Shown: positions 1-10,021 of the stretch, piece by piece
Position numbering within the stretch: the first letter of the stretch is position 1
How the letters are laid out: each line of letters opens with the position of its first letter
Assembly (NCBI GenBank): GCA_013289835.1
Contig: JABCZG010000010.1
Span: 62,001 to 126,000, forward strand
Length of the DNA stretch: 64,000 nt
Reading direction: 5' to 3'
Source: Acidobacteriota bacterium
Lineage (GTDB): Bacteria > Acidobacteriota > Terriglobia > Acidiferrales > UBA7541
Notes under the pieces: model-generated
What the model was told of the DNA's origin: nothing
Seen by the model: the letters and a program-made list of their open reading frames with translations, nothing else
Databases searched by the model: none
Program-made: the position numbers and the translations under genes

Positions 1-323
1 CGATTGAAATGAGAAGAGAAAATCTCCCCCAAGACCCAGGTTCCAACACCGAACCTGGGGCACCCTCCGTGTTGGTTGAGTTGTGAGTGGTGAAGGATCG
101 TCGTTCGATTGAAATGAGAAGAGAAAATCTCCCCCAAGACCCAGGTTCCAACACCGAACCTGGGGCACCCTCCGAGTTGGATTGAGTTGCGAGCGGGTAG
201 AAGGTTCGTTGTTCGATTGATCGGAGTGAGGGGAGAAAGTCAAACCCAAGCACTCTCCGTGCGGGTTTGGGTTGTGAGTGGGGCGGAACTTCCTGCTCGA
301 TCGATGGGGGTGAGAAGACCAGG
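1..323. repeat. Tandem hairpin-bearing repeat units
   Basis: Three successive units begin at 1, 106 and 214, each opening with CGATTGA, and a degraded fourth opens at 298. Units 1 and 2 are about 105-108 bp and nearly identical over their first 70 bp. Each holds a perfect 9-bp inverted repeat (CCCAGGTTC / GAACCTGGG, at 35-59 and 140-164). Unit 3 is 84 bp; its length fits loss of this 24-25 nt hairpin, and it has another 7-bp pairing (CAAACCC / GGGTTTG, 241-269). The window edge cuts the array, so more units may lie to the left. The function is unknown: small RNAs, a regulatory array or a dispersed repeat are all possible. Confidence 0.8.
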
Positions 324-427
324 AGGCCGCAGGACCCCTGCTTGTTAAGCAACAATTGGGCACAGGGGTACGGTTGGGGCGTTGACTCCGTGGGAGGTAG
401 CTTCCAGAATGGCGAGACGGGGAAAAT

Positions 428-1258
428 ATGGCTAAAAACACCCCGAAAACCGGTATGGGTCAAGAGTCCAGCGCCATCGAACAAGCGATCTCTCGCGCGC
501 TTCGGGATAACCTCGAGCGCATTCAGAGAACTTCGGAAGAGCTGCATCATGCGGTAGGGGACGTGGTGGCGGCTTGCGGGAGCAACAAGCCCACGAATGC
601 GCTGCCGTCGCTGCTCCGCGCGCAGACTTCGGCGGCGGCGCTGGCTGCTTCGCTGGAAGTGCTTTCGCGATTTGTGACTGTGTCCATGCAGACTGGGCCG
701 CGGTCGCCGCTCGAAGAGCAGATTACGAATTTGGTTGGCAGAGCGGCCCACGAGCCAGCTGCTGCGCCGCAACGTCCGGCACCCGCGCAGCCGGTGCCCA
801 TGGCTTCTCACGCTAAGGCCGAGTCCCTGGAAGTGGAGGAAGGGTCCGAGGAAGTTGAGCTGGAACTGCCTCCTGAGCCGGTGCCTCTTACGCCGATGGA
901 GCCTACGGCGGCGGCGCTCGCGTCGGAACCGGAGCTGGAGGGGGAATTCAACCTCAGCCGGCTTTCCACCGAAGAGCAGGAATTGCACCGGCGCGCCAAT
1001 CGTGTGGCCAAAGTTTCGATGCAGGACATAAAAATGCTCCGACCGGAGCAAGTGCGGCTGGGCCGCGAAAAGAAAGATCTCTGCATCCGATTGAAAGATG
1101 ACATTGAAAAAGCTCATCGCGAATACGACCGCCGCTTCAAACCCATCATGGATCATCCGGTGGACTACTTTTACCGCTGGATGGTGGAAATTCTGGCCGA
1201 TGGGGACCCGCACGCGCTCGGCGAGTATCCGTACGCCACGCCGGCGCGGCATCACTAG
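428..1258 (+). CDS. Hypothetical protein, Pro/Glu-rich linker, no known domain
   Basis: The 276-residue protein is not one I recognise. Residues 1-100 are predicted helical and Ala/Ser-rich. Residues about 105-175 form a low-complexity Pro/Ala/Glu linker. The last 100 residues are charged and hydrophilic, ending in a compact segment rich in Tyr/Phe/Trp (DYFYRWMVEILADGD). There is no signal peptide or membrane segment, so it is probably cytoplasmic. The ATG at 428 follows a purine-rich stretch (GACGGGGAAA). It lies just upstream of the lytic transglycosylase gene on the same strand (61 bp), but that gene has its own signal peptide and a functional link is not shown. Confidence 0.7.
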   Translation: MAKNTPKTGMGQESSAIEQAISRALRDNLERIQRTSEELHHAVGDVVAACGSNKPTNALPSLLRAQTSAAALAASLEVLSRFVTVSMQTGPRSPLEEQITNLVGRAAHEPAAAPQRPAPAQPVPMASHAKAESLEVEEGSEEVELELPPEPVPLTPMEPTAAALASEPELEGEFNLSRLSTEEQELHRRANRVAKVSMQDIKMLRPEQVRLGREKKDLCIRLKDDIEKAHREYDRRFKPIMDHPVDYFYRWMVEILADGDPHALGEYPYATPARHH

Positions 1259-1319
1259 TCACACGGCTCTTGCACACTTTTGTGGCGCTTCCAAAAATGC
1301 CGTATCATTGTGTTCTTCT

Positions 1320-3623
1320 ATGATGAAACCGCTGATGGCATTGACGCTTGTGGCGAGCCTGTCGCTTGGCAGCGCGTTCGGTGCTGTTACGCAAACGCCG
1401 CCGCAACAGCACAAAAAGAAATCGAAAAAGCCGAAAACGCCTGCTTGCCAGACGGGCTGCAAAGCGGAAACGTCCACGCCGCAAGTGGCTGCCGACACTC
1501 CGGAAGACCAGGCGATGCAAAAGGAATTAGCGGACCTGGCGCGCGCGGTGCATAACGTTACTCCGGGCGCTTACGAGAAGCTTTCGGCGTTCGCGGTGAA
1601 GAACACTACCAACGTCTGGGGAGCGCGCGCGGCACTGGCGCTGGGTTATGAGGATTATTCGAAGAACCGCGCGGCGCAGGGGCTTGGGTGGCTGCTCAAG
1701 GCGCAGAATGACATTCTGCTCCGCGAGTATGCTTTGTACTGGACGGCGCAGGTGCAACGAACGCTCGGACGCACTGCGGAGGCGTACAAGAATCTATTGA
1801 CAATCGAGCACGACTATCCCACGACCGCAATGCGCGAACAGCTGCTGGAGGCGTTTGCGCCCACAGCGGTTTCGTTGGGACACACGCAGGAAGCGCTGGA
1901 TGCGCTGAACGCGTATCCCGCCACGACATCGAACACCACTTTGCTTTTGGAACGCGGGCACGCGTACCAGGTGGCGCATCAGCTTCCGCGCGCGGCGAAG
2001 GATTATCAGACACTCTTCTACAAGTATCCTCTGAGCGACGAAGCCAAGCCCGCGGGATCCGCGTTGACGCAGATCATGCACGCGCTGGGGAAAGAGTACG
2101 CGTATCCCGGAGTGGAGATGCAGGAGCAACGCGCGCAGGCGTTCTACGATGCGCACAAATGGAAGGAATCGCGCAGCGAATACGAAAAACTTTTGACCAT
2201 GCTGAAGGATCCGGCGAATCCCACGCGGCAGCGCGCGCAACTGCGCGTGGCTGAATGCCGCGTGCAGCTGAAGGGGTCACCGTCACTGATTTCATCGGTG
2301 AACACACCTGATCTAGAGGTTGATGCGGAGCGGCTGTACGCGTTGTCGCAGGCGGAACGCACGGCGAAGAAAGAATCCGAGATGTTTTCCGCGCTGGGCA
2401 CGCTGGCGCAGAAATACCCGGTCAGCAAGTGGAACGAAGATGGCTTGATGGCGGCGGGGAATTACTATTGGGTGGAACTCGACCGCGCCAAAGCCGCTAC
2501 CTATTACCAGCGCGTACTGGACAGTTTTCCCGGCGGGAAGTACGCGTACAACTGCGAATGGCGCATCGCGTGGGTTGCGTACCTGAATCGTCAGCCGGAT
2601 GCCGAGGACCGGCTTGCCAACTTTCTGCTGAAATATCCGGTATCCGGTAATTCCGTGGATGCGCTCTATTGGCTGGGCCGCATTGCGGAACGAGGCGAAA
2701 ATCCTGCGCGCGCGCGGAGCTATTACAACAAAGCGGTGGAGCGTTTTCCGCAAACGTATTTCGGCAATGCCGCGGCAGCGCGACTCGCCAAGCTTGGCCC
2801 GGGCGATGAGAACCCCGTAGAGGCGCTGGACAAAATTCCGCCGCCACCGGCGCTTCGTCCGTTTGACGAGCCCATCCCGGTTGCTGCCGAAGATCGCTGG
2901 GCTCGCGCGCAAGCGCTCCGCAGCATCGCTTTCGATGCTTCCGCGGAGCAGGAGTTGAAGAACGCTTACTTCGCGACGTCTTCGCCGCGATTCCTGCTGG
3001 AAGCCGCGCAGGCAGCGTTCGATCAAGGACACTACGGGGCTGGAATGGCGTATGCGCGCATCATCGTGCCGAATTTCGATGCGCGGAAGATCAGCGATTT
3101 GCCGGTCGCCGCGTGGAAGGCCCTCTATCCGCTTCCGTATGAAGCCGCGCTCCGCCGCGAAGCCGCCAAGAATGATTTCGATCCGATGTTTGCTGCAGGA
3201 CTTATCCGCCAGGAGTCCACCTTTCAAGCGGATGCCGTCTCGCACGCCAACGCCATTGGGCTGATGCAGGTGCTGCCAAAAACGGGGAAGCTGCTCGCCA
3301 AGCAACTGAAGGTTCGCTATACGAAGGACAAGCTGTTCGAGCCTGACTACAACATTGAAATTGGCATGGCCTATATTGCGAATCTGGTGCGACTGACCGG
3401 CTCGCGCGAATTCGCCGCCGCGGCCTACAACGCGGGCGAAGACCGCATCGCCGCCTGGAAAAGCGAGCGCAACTACGAAGAGATTCCCGAAGTCGTCGAA
3501 TCCATACCGTTCACGGAAACCCGCGATTACGTGCAAATCGTCTTGCGAAACACGGAAGTCTACCGGATGATTTATGGTCAGCCGAGCGTGGCGATGCAGG
3601 CGGCTACGGGGCACGCGCGCTGA
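1320..3623 (+). CDS. slt: Soluble lytic murein transglycosylase (Slt family)
   Basis: Cleaves the beta-1,4 bond between MurNAc and GlcNAc in peptidoglycan, giving 1,6-anhydro products, in the periplasm. The open frame reaches back to 1098, but ATG 1320 gives a classical signal peptide (MMKPLMALTLVASLSLGSAFG), so I start there (767 residues). The long middle part is a series of helical TPR-like repeats, matching the superhelical U-domain of Slt70. The C-terminal SLT domain is clear: catalytic Glu632 in RQESTF, then GLMQVLPKT, the AYNAG motif and the family-typical ETRDYV. Length suits the Slt70 class. No strong ribosome binding site precedes the start, so the alternative ATG 1323 is possible. 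Confidence 0.92.
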   Translation: MMKPLMALTLVASLSLGSAFGAVTQTPPQQHKKKSKKPKTPACQTGCKAETSTPQVAADTPEDQAMQKELADLARAVHNVTPGAYEKLSAFAVKNTTNVWGARAALALGYEDYSKNRAAQGLGWLLKAQNDILLREYALYWTAQVQRTLGRTAEAYKNLLTIEHDYPTTAMREQLLEAFAPTAVSLGHTQEALDALNAYPATTSNTTLLLERGHAYQVAHQLPRAAKDYQTLFYKYPLSDEAKPAGSALTQIMHALGKEYAYPGVEMQEQRAQAFYDAHKWKESRSEYEKLLTMLKDPANPTRQRAQLRVAECRVQLKGSPSLISSVNTPDLEVDAERLYALSQAERTAKKESEMFSALGTLAQKYPVSKWNEDGLMAAGNYYWVELDRAKAATYYQRVLDSFPGGKYAYNCEWRIAWVAYLNRQPDAEDRLANFLLKYPVSGNSVDALYWLGRIAERGENPARARSYYNKAVERFPQTYFGNAAAARLAKLGPGDENPVEALDKIPPPPALRPFDEPIPVAAEDRWARAQALRSIAFDASAEQELKNAYFATSSPRFLLEAAQAAFDQGHYGAGMAYARIIVPNFDARKISDLPVAAWKALYPLPYEAALRREAAKNDFDPMFAAGLIRQESTFQADAVSHANAIGLMQVLPKTGKLLAKQLKVRYTKDKLFEPDYNIEIGMAYIANLVRLTGSREFAAAAYNAGEDRIAAWKSERNYEEIPEVVESIPFTETRDYVQIVLRNTEVYRMIYGQPSVAMQAATGHAR

Positions 3624-3730
3624 GAAAATTTGTATTTGAGGTTTATACGATTTTGCGGGCGCAGTCCTTCGAAGCAGGGTAAACCAGCTGCGCCACTACA
3701 AAGAGACTTTCATTCTCTCTCGAAGGTGAA

Positions 3731-4951
3731 ATGAGTTCTCCAGACACCAAGATGGCGCATATTTCGCGGCGGATGCTTTCGGCGAAGGCCGAGCAATTCA
3801 CGGAATCGGTGATACGCGAAATGACGCGGCTGGCGCTGAAACATGGCGCGGTCAATCTATCGCAAGGATTTCCGGATTTTGCCGCGCCGGAGGAAATCAA
3901 GGAAGCCGCGCGGCAGGCCATCAGCGACAACATCAATCAGTATGCGATTACGTGGGGCGCAAAGCCACTGCGCGACGCCATCGTCGAAAAATTCGAGCGC
4001 ACGCAGGGCGTGAAGTACGATCCGGAGCGCGAGATTACCATTTGCTGCGGGTCGACGGAAGCGATGATGTCCGCGATGATGGCGATCATCAATCCTGGCG
4101 ATGAGATTGTTGTTTTCGAGCCGTTCTACGAAAACTATGGGCCGGATGCGATTCTGAGCGGCGCTACGCCGCGCTTCGTCAAGCTCCGCACGCCCGACTG
4201 GTCCTTTGACGAAAAAGAACTCGCGGCCGCGTTCGGGCCGCACACCAAAGCGATCATTCTCAACACGCCGAACAATCCCACGGGGAAAGTCTTTACGCGC
4301 GCGGAGCTCGAGTTCATTCGCGATCTCTGCGTGCGGTGGAACGCGTACTGCATCACGGACGAAATCTACGAGCATATTCTTTACGACGGCGCGGAACACA
4401 TCTCTATGGCACGTATTGAGGGGATGCGCGACCGCACCATTGTCATCAATGGACTTTCGAAAACGTACAGCGTCACGGGATGGCGCGTGGGCTGGGTGCT
4501 GGCTCCGCCGGAACCCACGCAGCCCATTCGCAAGGTGCACGATTTTCTGACGGTGGGCGCAGCGGCTCCCTTACAGCAAGCGGGCGCCAGCGCGATGCGC
4601 TTTCCGCAGAGCTACTACGACAAGCTCGCTTCATCCTATTTGACCAAGCGCGAACGCCTGCTGAAAATTCTCACTGTCGCGGGCTTTACTGTTTTCAAGC
4701 CGCGGGGCGCGTACTACATCATGACGGACATTTCAGGCTTTGCGGATCCCGATCCGGTTCGCTTTCAGGCCGATACGAAAGACGTGCGCTTCGCCAAATA
4801 CCTCGTGGAAGAAATCGGCGTGGCCGTCGTGCCCGGCTCCAGCTTCTACAATAACGCTCAAGATGGCGCTTCGCAGGTCCGCTTCACCTTTTGTAAGAAA
4901 GAGGAAACTCTTGCTGCCGCTGAAGAGCGACTGGCGAAGCTCCACGCCTGA
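3731..4951 (+). CDS. Class I/II PLP-dependent aminotransferase
   Basis: The 406-residue fold-type I aminotransferase has the NPxNPTG motif (TPNNPTGKVF), the ITDEIYEH aspartate that contacts the PLP pyridine nitrogen, the Schiff-base Lys244 in LSKTYSVTGWRVGW, and a C-terminal Arg (QVRFTF) for the substrate carboxylate. Within the family it most resembles methionine / kynurenine-oxoglutarate / N-succinyldiaminopimelate aminotransferases (NLSQGFPDF near the N terminus). The exact substrate cannot be read from the sequence. ATG 3731 is preceded by AAGGTGAA. It follows slt by about 107 bp and may be transcribed separately. Confidence 0.9.
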   Translation: MSSPDTKMAHISRRMLSAKAEQFTESVIREMTRLALKHGAVNLSQGFPDFAAPEEIKEAARQAISDNINQYAITWGAKPLRDAIVEKFERTQGVKYDPEREITICCGSTEAMMSAMMAIINPGDEIVVFEPFYENYGPDAILSGATPRFVKLRTPDWSFDEKELAAAFGPHTKAIILNTPNNPTGKVFTRAELEFIRDLCVRWNAYCITDEIYEHILYDGAEHISMARIEGMRDRTIVINGLSKTYSVTGWRVGWVLAPPEPTQPIRKVHDFLTVGAAAPLQQAGASAMRFPQSYYDKLASSYLTKRERLLKILTVAGFTVFKPRGAYYIMTDISGFADPDPVRFQADTKDVRFAKYLVEEIGVAVVPGSSFYNNAQDGASQVRFTFCKKEETLAAAEERLAKLHA

Positions 4952-5051
4952 CCGCTTTTCCTTAGATCAAACTTCCACCGTGCCCTGAGCTGACGCATTG
5001 CTGTACGCTGCCCCGCAAACTCTGTGCTAGAATTCGCACCCGATAGCGAAT

Positions 5052-5465
5052 ATGCCGGAAAAACTGGAACTCATTCCCGCGAATACGCGCCTGGAAGCCA
5101 CCGGCGATGGCGCGTCCTTTGACATTTCCGCCAGCGCGTCGCGCACGTTCCTTTGCCGCCTTATCGTCTCGGAGCAAATTGAGCAGGAATCGCTGGATGT
5201 CTCGATCTGGGGTTCTGCCGATGGGCAAACTTGGCCGAAGAAGCCGCTTCTGAAGCTGCCGCAGCAGTTCTATCGCGGCACCACCAAGATGGTTCTCGAC
5301 CTGTCGCTTCGCCCCGAGGTCAAGTTCATCCGGGCCCGCTGGGAGCTGAATCGCTGGGGCCGAGTGGCCCCCACGGCGATGTTTGTCGCCGGGATGGAAC
5401 TCGCGGAAGTTCCGCCAATGTCTCGCGAAACTCCGACCAAAAGGATGGCCTTGGCGACCGGCTAA
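5052..5465 (+). CDS. Hypothetical protein, beta-rich, 137 residues
   Basis: I do not recognise a family. The sequence alternates hydrophobic and polar residues in a pattern typical of a small beta-sandwich (FDISASASRTFLCRLIV, LDVSIWGSADGQTW, VKFIRARWELNRWG), and has no signal peptide or membrane helix. The start ATG lies 100 bp after the aminotransferase stop. The gene is convergent with the beta-CASP nuclease gene, with a strong inverted repeat between them (5590-5640). Confidence 0.65.
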   Translation: MPEKLELIPANTRLEATGDGASFDISASASRTFLCRLIVSEQIEQESLDVSIWGSADGQTWPKKPLLKLPQQFYRGTTKMVLDLSLRPEVKFIRARWELNRWGRVAPTAMFVAGMELAEVPPMSRETPTKRMALATG

Positions 5466-5589
5466 AGCGTGGCTAATTCCCCCCTGAGAAGAGATAAGGG
5501 TGAACTCTTCCCGCTAAATTTTTGATGTTGCAGTGCGGCTTCTAAATTTTATATAAATTATGCGATTTCAGGAACTTCCGGGGTTTTTA

Positions 5590-5640
5590 GGGGTAGGAGA
5601 CTGACGGTCGGTTGCCCTGTGGTGGTTAGTCCCCTACCCC
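5590..5640. repeat. Long imperfect inverted repeat between convergent genes
   Basis: Arms GGGGTAGGAGACT (5590-5602) and AGTCCCCTACCCC (5628-5640) pair over 13 positions with a single mismatch, leaving a 25-nt loop. It sits in the 258-bp gap between a plus-strand gene ending at 5465 and a minus-strand gene ending at 5724. No run of T follows, so it is not a textbook Rho-independent terminator, though it could stop or protect transcripts from either side. Confidence 0.6.
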
Positions 5641-5723
5641 GCGAGTGGTCTTGCATGTATAGACGAGTTTGGCCCCCAATTAGTTTCCTGATTGCGTGAA
5701 AATAGTTTGTGGGCCGCCGGCCG

Positions 5724-7127
5724 CTATTCCCCCACCGGAACGGTGTCCAAATACCTCGCCACAGCCGCCTTCCACTGGAACTTTTGTTGAATGGCGGCCT
5801 GCAGGGCCTGGGCAGCTATCGGTTCGCCATGGGTGAGGTAGGTCTGCTTGGGTGGCGCGGGCAGGCCTGTCAGCCAGCGCAGCAGCTCGCTCTTTCCGGC
5901 GTGCGCGGAAAACTGACCCATTTCCACAATCTCTGCGCCGACCGGCACATCCTGCCCGTATAGCTTGAGCGACTTCGCGCCCTCCTGCAAAGCACGGCCA
6001 CGCGTCCCTTCAGCTTGGAATCCCGCCAGGATGACTGCGTTGCGCTTGTCCGGCAGCCGCAGAGCGAGGTGATGCAGGACGCGGCCGCCGCTGACCATGC
6101 CGCTCGCGGAAATAATGATGCAGGGTGTCTTGACGTTATTGATGGCCTTTGATTCCTCGACGGAACGCGTCAGATGAAATTCATGAACGTCCAGGGGATC
6201 GCCCTTGCCATCGCTGCCTTCTTTCTTCACATAGTCCAGGTCATGATCCTCTTTGTATTTCAAATATAAGTCTGTTGCGCTCAGCGCCATGGGGCTGTCC
6301 ACGTAGACCGGCAGGCGAGGAATGCGCTGCTGGTCCTCCAGTTGGCGCAAGTAGTACATGAAAGTCTGCGTGCGGCCGATCGCGAAGCTCGGAATCACCA
6401 TGGAGCCGCCGCGCTTCACCACGCGGTTTACGATGCCAGCCAGCAATTCCGCGGGGTCGCCGTCGGGATGCTCGCGGTCTCCGTAGGTGGATTCGCAAAT
6501 CAGCACATCCGCCTTCGACGGCGGTGTTGTGGGATCTTTCAGGATCACCTGGTTGTAGCGGCCGACGTCGCCGGAGAAGACCACGACGAACTTCTTGCCG
6601 CCCTCGGTGATGGTCAGTTCCAGACTGGAAGAACCCAGGATGTGTCCCGCGTCGTAAGAGGTTACGCGAAACTCCGGGCTGATATCGAATGCGCCACTGC
6701 GTGGCATGCTCTTGATCAATTTCAGTACGGGATCCACGTCGGTCGAAGTATAGAGAGGCTGCGGGTCTGGGTGTCGGCTGTCTTTATGGATGCGCGCGTG
6801 CAGCGTGTCCTCTTCCTGCAGGTGCGCAGAGTCCTTCAGAAGAAGGGTTGTCAATTCGATCGTTGCGGGATTCGCGTAGATCGGTCCGTGGTAGCCGGCT
6901 TTTACGAGTACCGGTAGCCATCCAGTGTGGTCCAGGTGCGCGTGGGTGAGCACCAGGTAGTCGATCGTCTTGGGATCGATTGTCAGCGGCTTGTAATTGC
7001 GGTCCTGCAGCTCTTGCGAGCCCTGAAAAATCCCGCAATCCACCAGCAGACGTTTGCCCGCCGCTTCCACCAAATACTTCGAACCGGTAACGGTTCCTGC
7101 CGCTCCAAGGAAAGTCAGTTTTGCCAT
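5724..7127 (-). CDS. Metallo-beta-lactamase/beta-CASP RNA-processing exonuclease
   Basis: A zinc-dependent ribonuclease-type protein of the CPSF73/RNase J superfamily, 467 residues, cytoplasmic. The metallo-beta-lactamase motif HAHLDH is at residues 62-67, followed by a later ligand in SGDVGRYNQ. The beta-CASP domain shows SFAIGRTQ and VDSPMA. The C-terminal part has ISASGMVSGGR, GFQAEGTRGR and the final His in SAHAGKSELL, the arrangement of prokaryotic Ysh1/YciC-type RNA exonucleases. It is shorter than true RNase J, so I do not call rnjA. ATG 7127 is well placed by the conserved first beta strand (KLTFLGAAGTVTGS). Confidence 0.9.
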   Translation of the reverse strand: MAKLTFLGAAGTVTGSKYLVEAAGKRLLVDCGIFQGSQELQDRNYKPLTIDPKTIDYLVLTHAHLDHTGWLPVLVKAGYHGPIYANPATIELTTLLLKDSAHLQEEDTLHARIHKDSRHPDPQPLYTSTDVDPVLKLIKSMPRSGAFDISPEFRVTSYDAGHILGSSSLELTITEGGKKFVVVFSGDVGRYNQVILKDPTTPPSKADVLICESTYGDREHPDGDPAELLAGIVNRVVKRGGSMVIPSFAIGRTQTFMYYLRQLEDQQRIPRLPVYVDSPMALSATDLYLKYKEDHDLDYVKKEGSDGKGDPLDVHEFHLTRSVEESKAINNVKTPCIIISASGMVSGGRVLHHLALRLPDKRNAVILAGFQAEGTRGRALQEGAKSLKLYGQDVPVGAEIVEMGQFSAHAGKSELLRWLTGLPAPPKQTYLTHGEPIAAQALQAAIQQKFQWKAAVARYLDTVPVGE

Positions 7128-7349
7128 AGGCCTGCCATTCTACAGAAATCGGGTTTCTGGCACATCTCAGCGTGTGACCGCTTCCACAAAGAAAAACGGG
7201 GCAGATCTTTAATACCTGGTGAGTTCCCGATTACCTGGATAGCTGTCTGAATGAAGCGAGACAGGGTCTCGAAGGCCCTGCGGTGGCAGGAAAAGTCTCG
7301 CGACGCAATCTTTTTGCCTAAACACAAAACGAAGCAAGCAACAGGGCGA

Positions 7350-9755
7350 TCATTCGTGACGAAGCGCAGCCAATGGGTCCACGCGAGTAGCACGCCAAGC
7401 GGGAATGAACATGGCCGCTAACGAGACGGCCAGCAGCCCAATCGAAACCGCGCCGAAAATCAGCGGGTCCGTAGCGCTGACTTCATAGAGCAGGCTTCTC
7501 AGCAGGCGGGTCAATCCGATTGCGCCCGCAATCCCCGCGATTAGTCCAGCGGCCACCGGGACCAATCCCTGGCGCAGGACCAGGGCGAGCACATCGGAGG
7601 AACCGGCGCCGAGAGCGATTCGAATTCCGAATTCGCGCCGCCGCTGATCGATGAGGTACGCCAGCACGCCGTAGATACCGATGGCCGCGAGGAAACCTGC
7701 GAGCGCGGCGAATACGGCCATCAACTGAATCGAGAAACGTTGCCGGGAGAGCGAATCAGCCAGAATTTGATCCATGGTGAGCAGGTCCACCGGCAGATCG
7801 GAATCGAGCGCCGCGACTTCGTGGCGGAGCGCGGATACCAAGGCGAGCGGGTCATGCGTGCTCTTCAGCACGATTGCCAAAGAGCCGAAAGGAACTTGCG
7901 GGCCGAAATAGTAGATCCGTGGCTCGGGTGGAGCAGACAAGCTGCCGGATTTCGTCGCGGCTACTACGCCGACGACGGTGTATATGCTTCCGGCCAACGG
8001 GACGGTGATCTGCTGGCCGAGCGGGTCGGCGTTCGAGAACAATTTCTGAGCGACGATCTCATCGATGACCGCGACACCGGGCGAGCCCTGCTCATCGGAA
8101 GCGGCGATATCCCGGCCGCGCAGGAGCGGGATTCCGAGCGTTTCGAAGAACCCAGGCGAAGCGCGGGTTTGCCAGATGATCTGCTGCGGTTCATTCGAAT
8201 TTCGCGGATGGCCGGCGATTTCCACTCCGCCGCTCCCTGGACCGCCTTTGTAAGGAAGAAAATCGATCGTCGCGGCGGATCGCACGCCGGGAATCGTGCG
8301 CACGCGTTCGAGCACCTCCCGTGCAAACGCCGCCCTCTGCGCCGGTTCCCGGTATTGCGCGACGGGTAGAGAAATGAACGCAGTCAGCACATTTTCGGAA
8401 TGGAATCCGGGACTGGTGTGCTCCAGTCGAACGAAGCTTCTCACCAGGAGACCGGCGGCGATCAAGAGCACGAGCGAGACACAAACTTCGAAGGCAACCA
8501 TTGATTCGCGCAACAGCCTGCGTCCTGTGGTCGATCCGCGTGAGCCCTCTTTCAGCACTTCCGTGAGATCGATTCGCGAGGTTTCCAGCGCGGGCGCGAG
8601 GCCGAACAACCCGCTCGCCGTGAGCGAAACCAAAATGGAAAAGCCCATAACCCAGGCGTTGATGGATGGGTTGGCTCCGTGAATCAAACCCGCAGGACCG
8701 AACCAAGCGTAAAGATGAAGCCCGTAAAGCGCCAGCAATGTTCCCGCGGCGCCAGCGATGGAGGCCAGCAGCAAGCTCTCGGTCAGCAACTGGCGAATCA
8801 CCCGAATGCGCGGCGCGCCCAACGCCGAGCGGATGCCGATCTCCCTGCGGCGCTTAATTGCACGCGCGAGCAAAAGGTTGGAAACGTTGGCGCAGGCGAT
8901 CAGCATCAGAGCGCCCACGGCGGCTATCAGTACCAGCAACGGCGTCTTCAAATCTCCCGCCTGTTTTACGGCGAGCCGCTCCAGGTCAAGGGAAAATCCG
9001 CGATCCATCGAAGCCTGATTGGGATACTGTTGGACGATGCGAGCGGCGATGCGGCTAAATTCGTCGCGCCCCTGCTGGATGGTCACGCCGGGCTTGAGAC
9101 GTCCGATGACGTCGATACTGTGCGGGCCTCGGATGCCCGGTGCGGCTTCGGCGGGATCGAAGGCCAGGGGCATCCACAGGTCAGCGGTAACGCGATAATC
9201 GAGAATCGGCTGGATGACCCCCGCGACACGATAGCTTTCGCGATTGATCTGAATGTTCTTGCCAACAATGGACCGATCGCCGCCGTAGCGACGCTTCCAT
9301 AATCCCACCGAGAGGATGGCCACGCGATCTTTGCCGGGCTGATCGTCATCGTAGGTAAACAGGCCGCCGACAACCGGGACCACGCCCAGAAGGGGAAGCG
9401 CACTTGCGGTGATCCGCTGTGCCGGAACGTCCTCGGGCAGCCCGTCTCCCGTCAAGGTCGCCGCTGCGCGTGTCACTGCGGCCATCGCGGTGAAACAGGT
9501 TGCCTGGCGGCGGAATTCGGCGTAGTCCGCGACCGTCGGCGCGATGCCGTGCAACGAATAGCGAGGCAGGGTCTCCTGTACGATGACCAGCCGGTCGGGA
9601 TCTGGATAGCGCAGCGGATGCAGCAGCACTGCATCGATCGCGGAAAAAATCGCGGTATTCGCGCCGATCGCTAGTGCCAGCGTCAGAATCGCGACGAGGC
9701 TGAAGCCGGGGCTTTTCAGAAGTTGGCGAAGCGCGAACCGGAGATCCTGCAGCAT
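7350..9755 (-). CDS. Acidobacterial duplicated orphan permease (MacB/FtsX type)
   Basis: An 801-residue inner-membrane protein with two MacB_PCD periplasmic domains and two FtsX-type permease segments. The opening region ([19 protein letters not shown] then [19 protein letters not shown]) is the signature of the ADOP family described in Acidobacteria. Membrane segments are visible around residues 20-45, 275-300, 320-350, 370-390, 420-440, and three more in the last 130 residues. The C-terminal copy repeats the FtsX motif [13 protein letters not shown] seen at [13 protein letters not shown] in the middle. No ATPase gene is adjacent, which fits the orphan label. Substrate unknown; such permeases are often linked to antimicrobial or lipoprotein export, but that is not shown here. 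Confidence 0.9.
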   Translation of the reverse strand: MLQDLRFALRQLLKSPGFSLVAILTLALAIGANTAIFSAIDAVLLHPLRYPDPDRLVIVQETLPRYSLHGIAPTVADYAEFRRQATCFTAMAAVTRAAATLTGDGLPEDVPAQRITASALPLLGVVPVVGGLFTYDDDQPGKDRVAILSVGLWKRRYGGDRSIVGKNIQINRESYRVAGVIQPILDYRVTADLWMPLAFDPAEAAPGIRGPHSIDVIGRLKPGVTIQQGRDEFSRIAARIVQQYPNQASMDRGFSLDLERLAVKQAGDLKTPLLVLIAAVGALMLIACANVSNLLLARAIKRRREIGIRSALGAPRIRVIRQLLTESLLLASIAGAAGTLLALYGLHLYAWFGPAGLIHGANPSINAWVMGFSILVSLTASGLFGLAPALETSRIDLTEVLKEGSRGSTTGRRLLRESMVAFEVCVSLVLLIAAGLLVRSFVRLEHTSPGFHSENVLTAFISLPVAQYREPAQRAAFAREVLERVRTIPGVRSAATIDFLPYKGGPGSGGVEIAGHPRNSNEPQQIIWQTRASPGFFETLGIPLLRGRDIAASDEQGSPGVAVIDEIVAQKLFSNADPLGQQITVPLAGSIYTVVGVVAATKSGSLSAPPEPRIYYFGPQVPFGSLAIVLKSTHDPLALVSALRHEVAALDSDLPVDLLTMDQILADSLSRQRFSIQLMAVFAALAGFLAAIGIYGVLAYLIDQRRREFGIRIALGAGSSDVLALVLRQGLVPVAAGLIAGIAGAIGLTRLLRSLLYEVSATDPLIFGAVSIGLLAVSLAAMFIPAWRATRVDPLAALRHE

Positions 9756-9945
9756 GGTTTACCGGCCTGAGAACATGAGAGGCGTTGTGCGCCCTTCGTA
9801 CATCATCCTGGAGCGAGGTCTATTCTAAATCGAAATCCTCTCCGGTGCGCTTTCTCAGCCCAACGTACGTCTCAAAACTCATATTTTGGACCCTAGAATT
9901 CAAGCCGCTGGCATATTTCCCCGTTCGGTAACCCACGAAAATGAA

Positions 9946-9977
9946 AGCGGAGCGAATCCTTCGATTCGCTCCGCCTT
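9946..9977 (-). terminator. Hairpin terminator after catalase gene
   Basis: A near-perfect stem (GCGGAGCGAATC with GATTCGCTCCGC) lies 45 bp past the katA stop. On the minus strand it is followed by a T-rich stretch (TTTCATTTTC). It probably ends the katA transcript. Confidence 0.65.
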
Positions 9978-10021
9978 CGTGCTTCGACTTATAACTTAAG
10001 ACTTAGAACTGAAAACTACGT

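Noticed and set aside
1..323. CRISPR array
   Set aside because: Units are about 105 bp and contiguous, with no short repeats separated by unique spacers, and no cas genes are nearby.
2313..3614. 433-residue minus-strand frame opposite the lytic transglycosylase
   Set aside because: Composition is typical of antisense frames in GC-rich DNA; no motif. The plus-strand gene is certain.
7128..7349. Possible gene or RNA between the nuclease and permease genes
   Set aside because: Frames here are short and overlap the flanking genes; no motif or hairpin of note.
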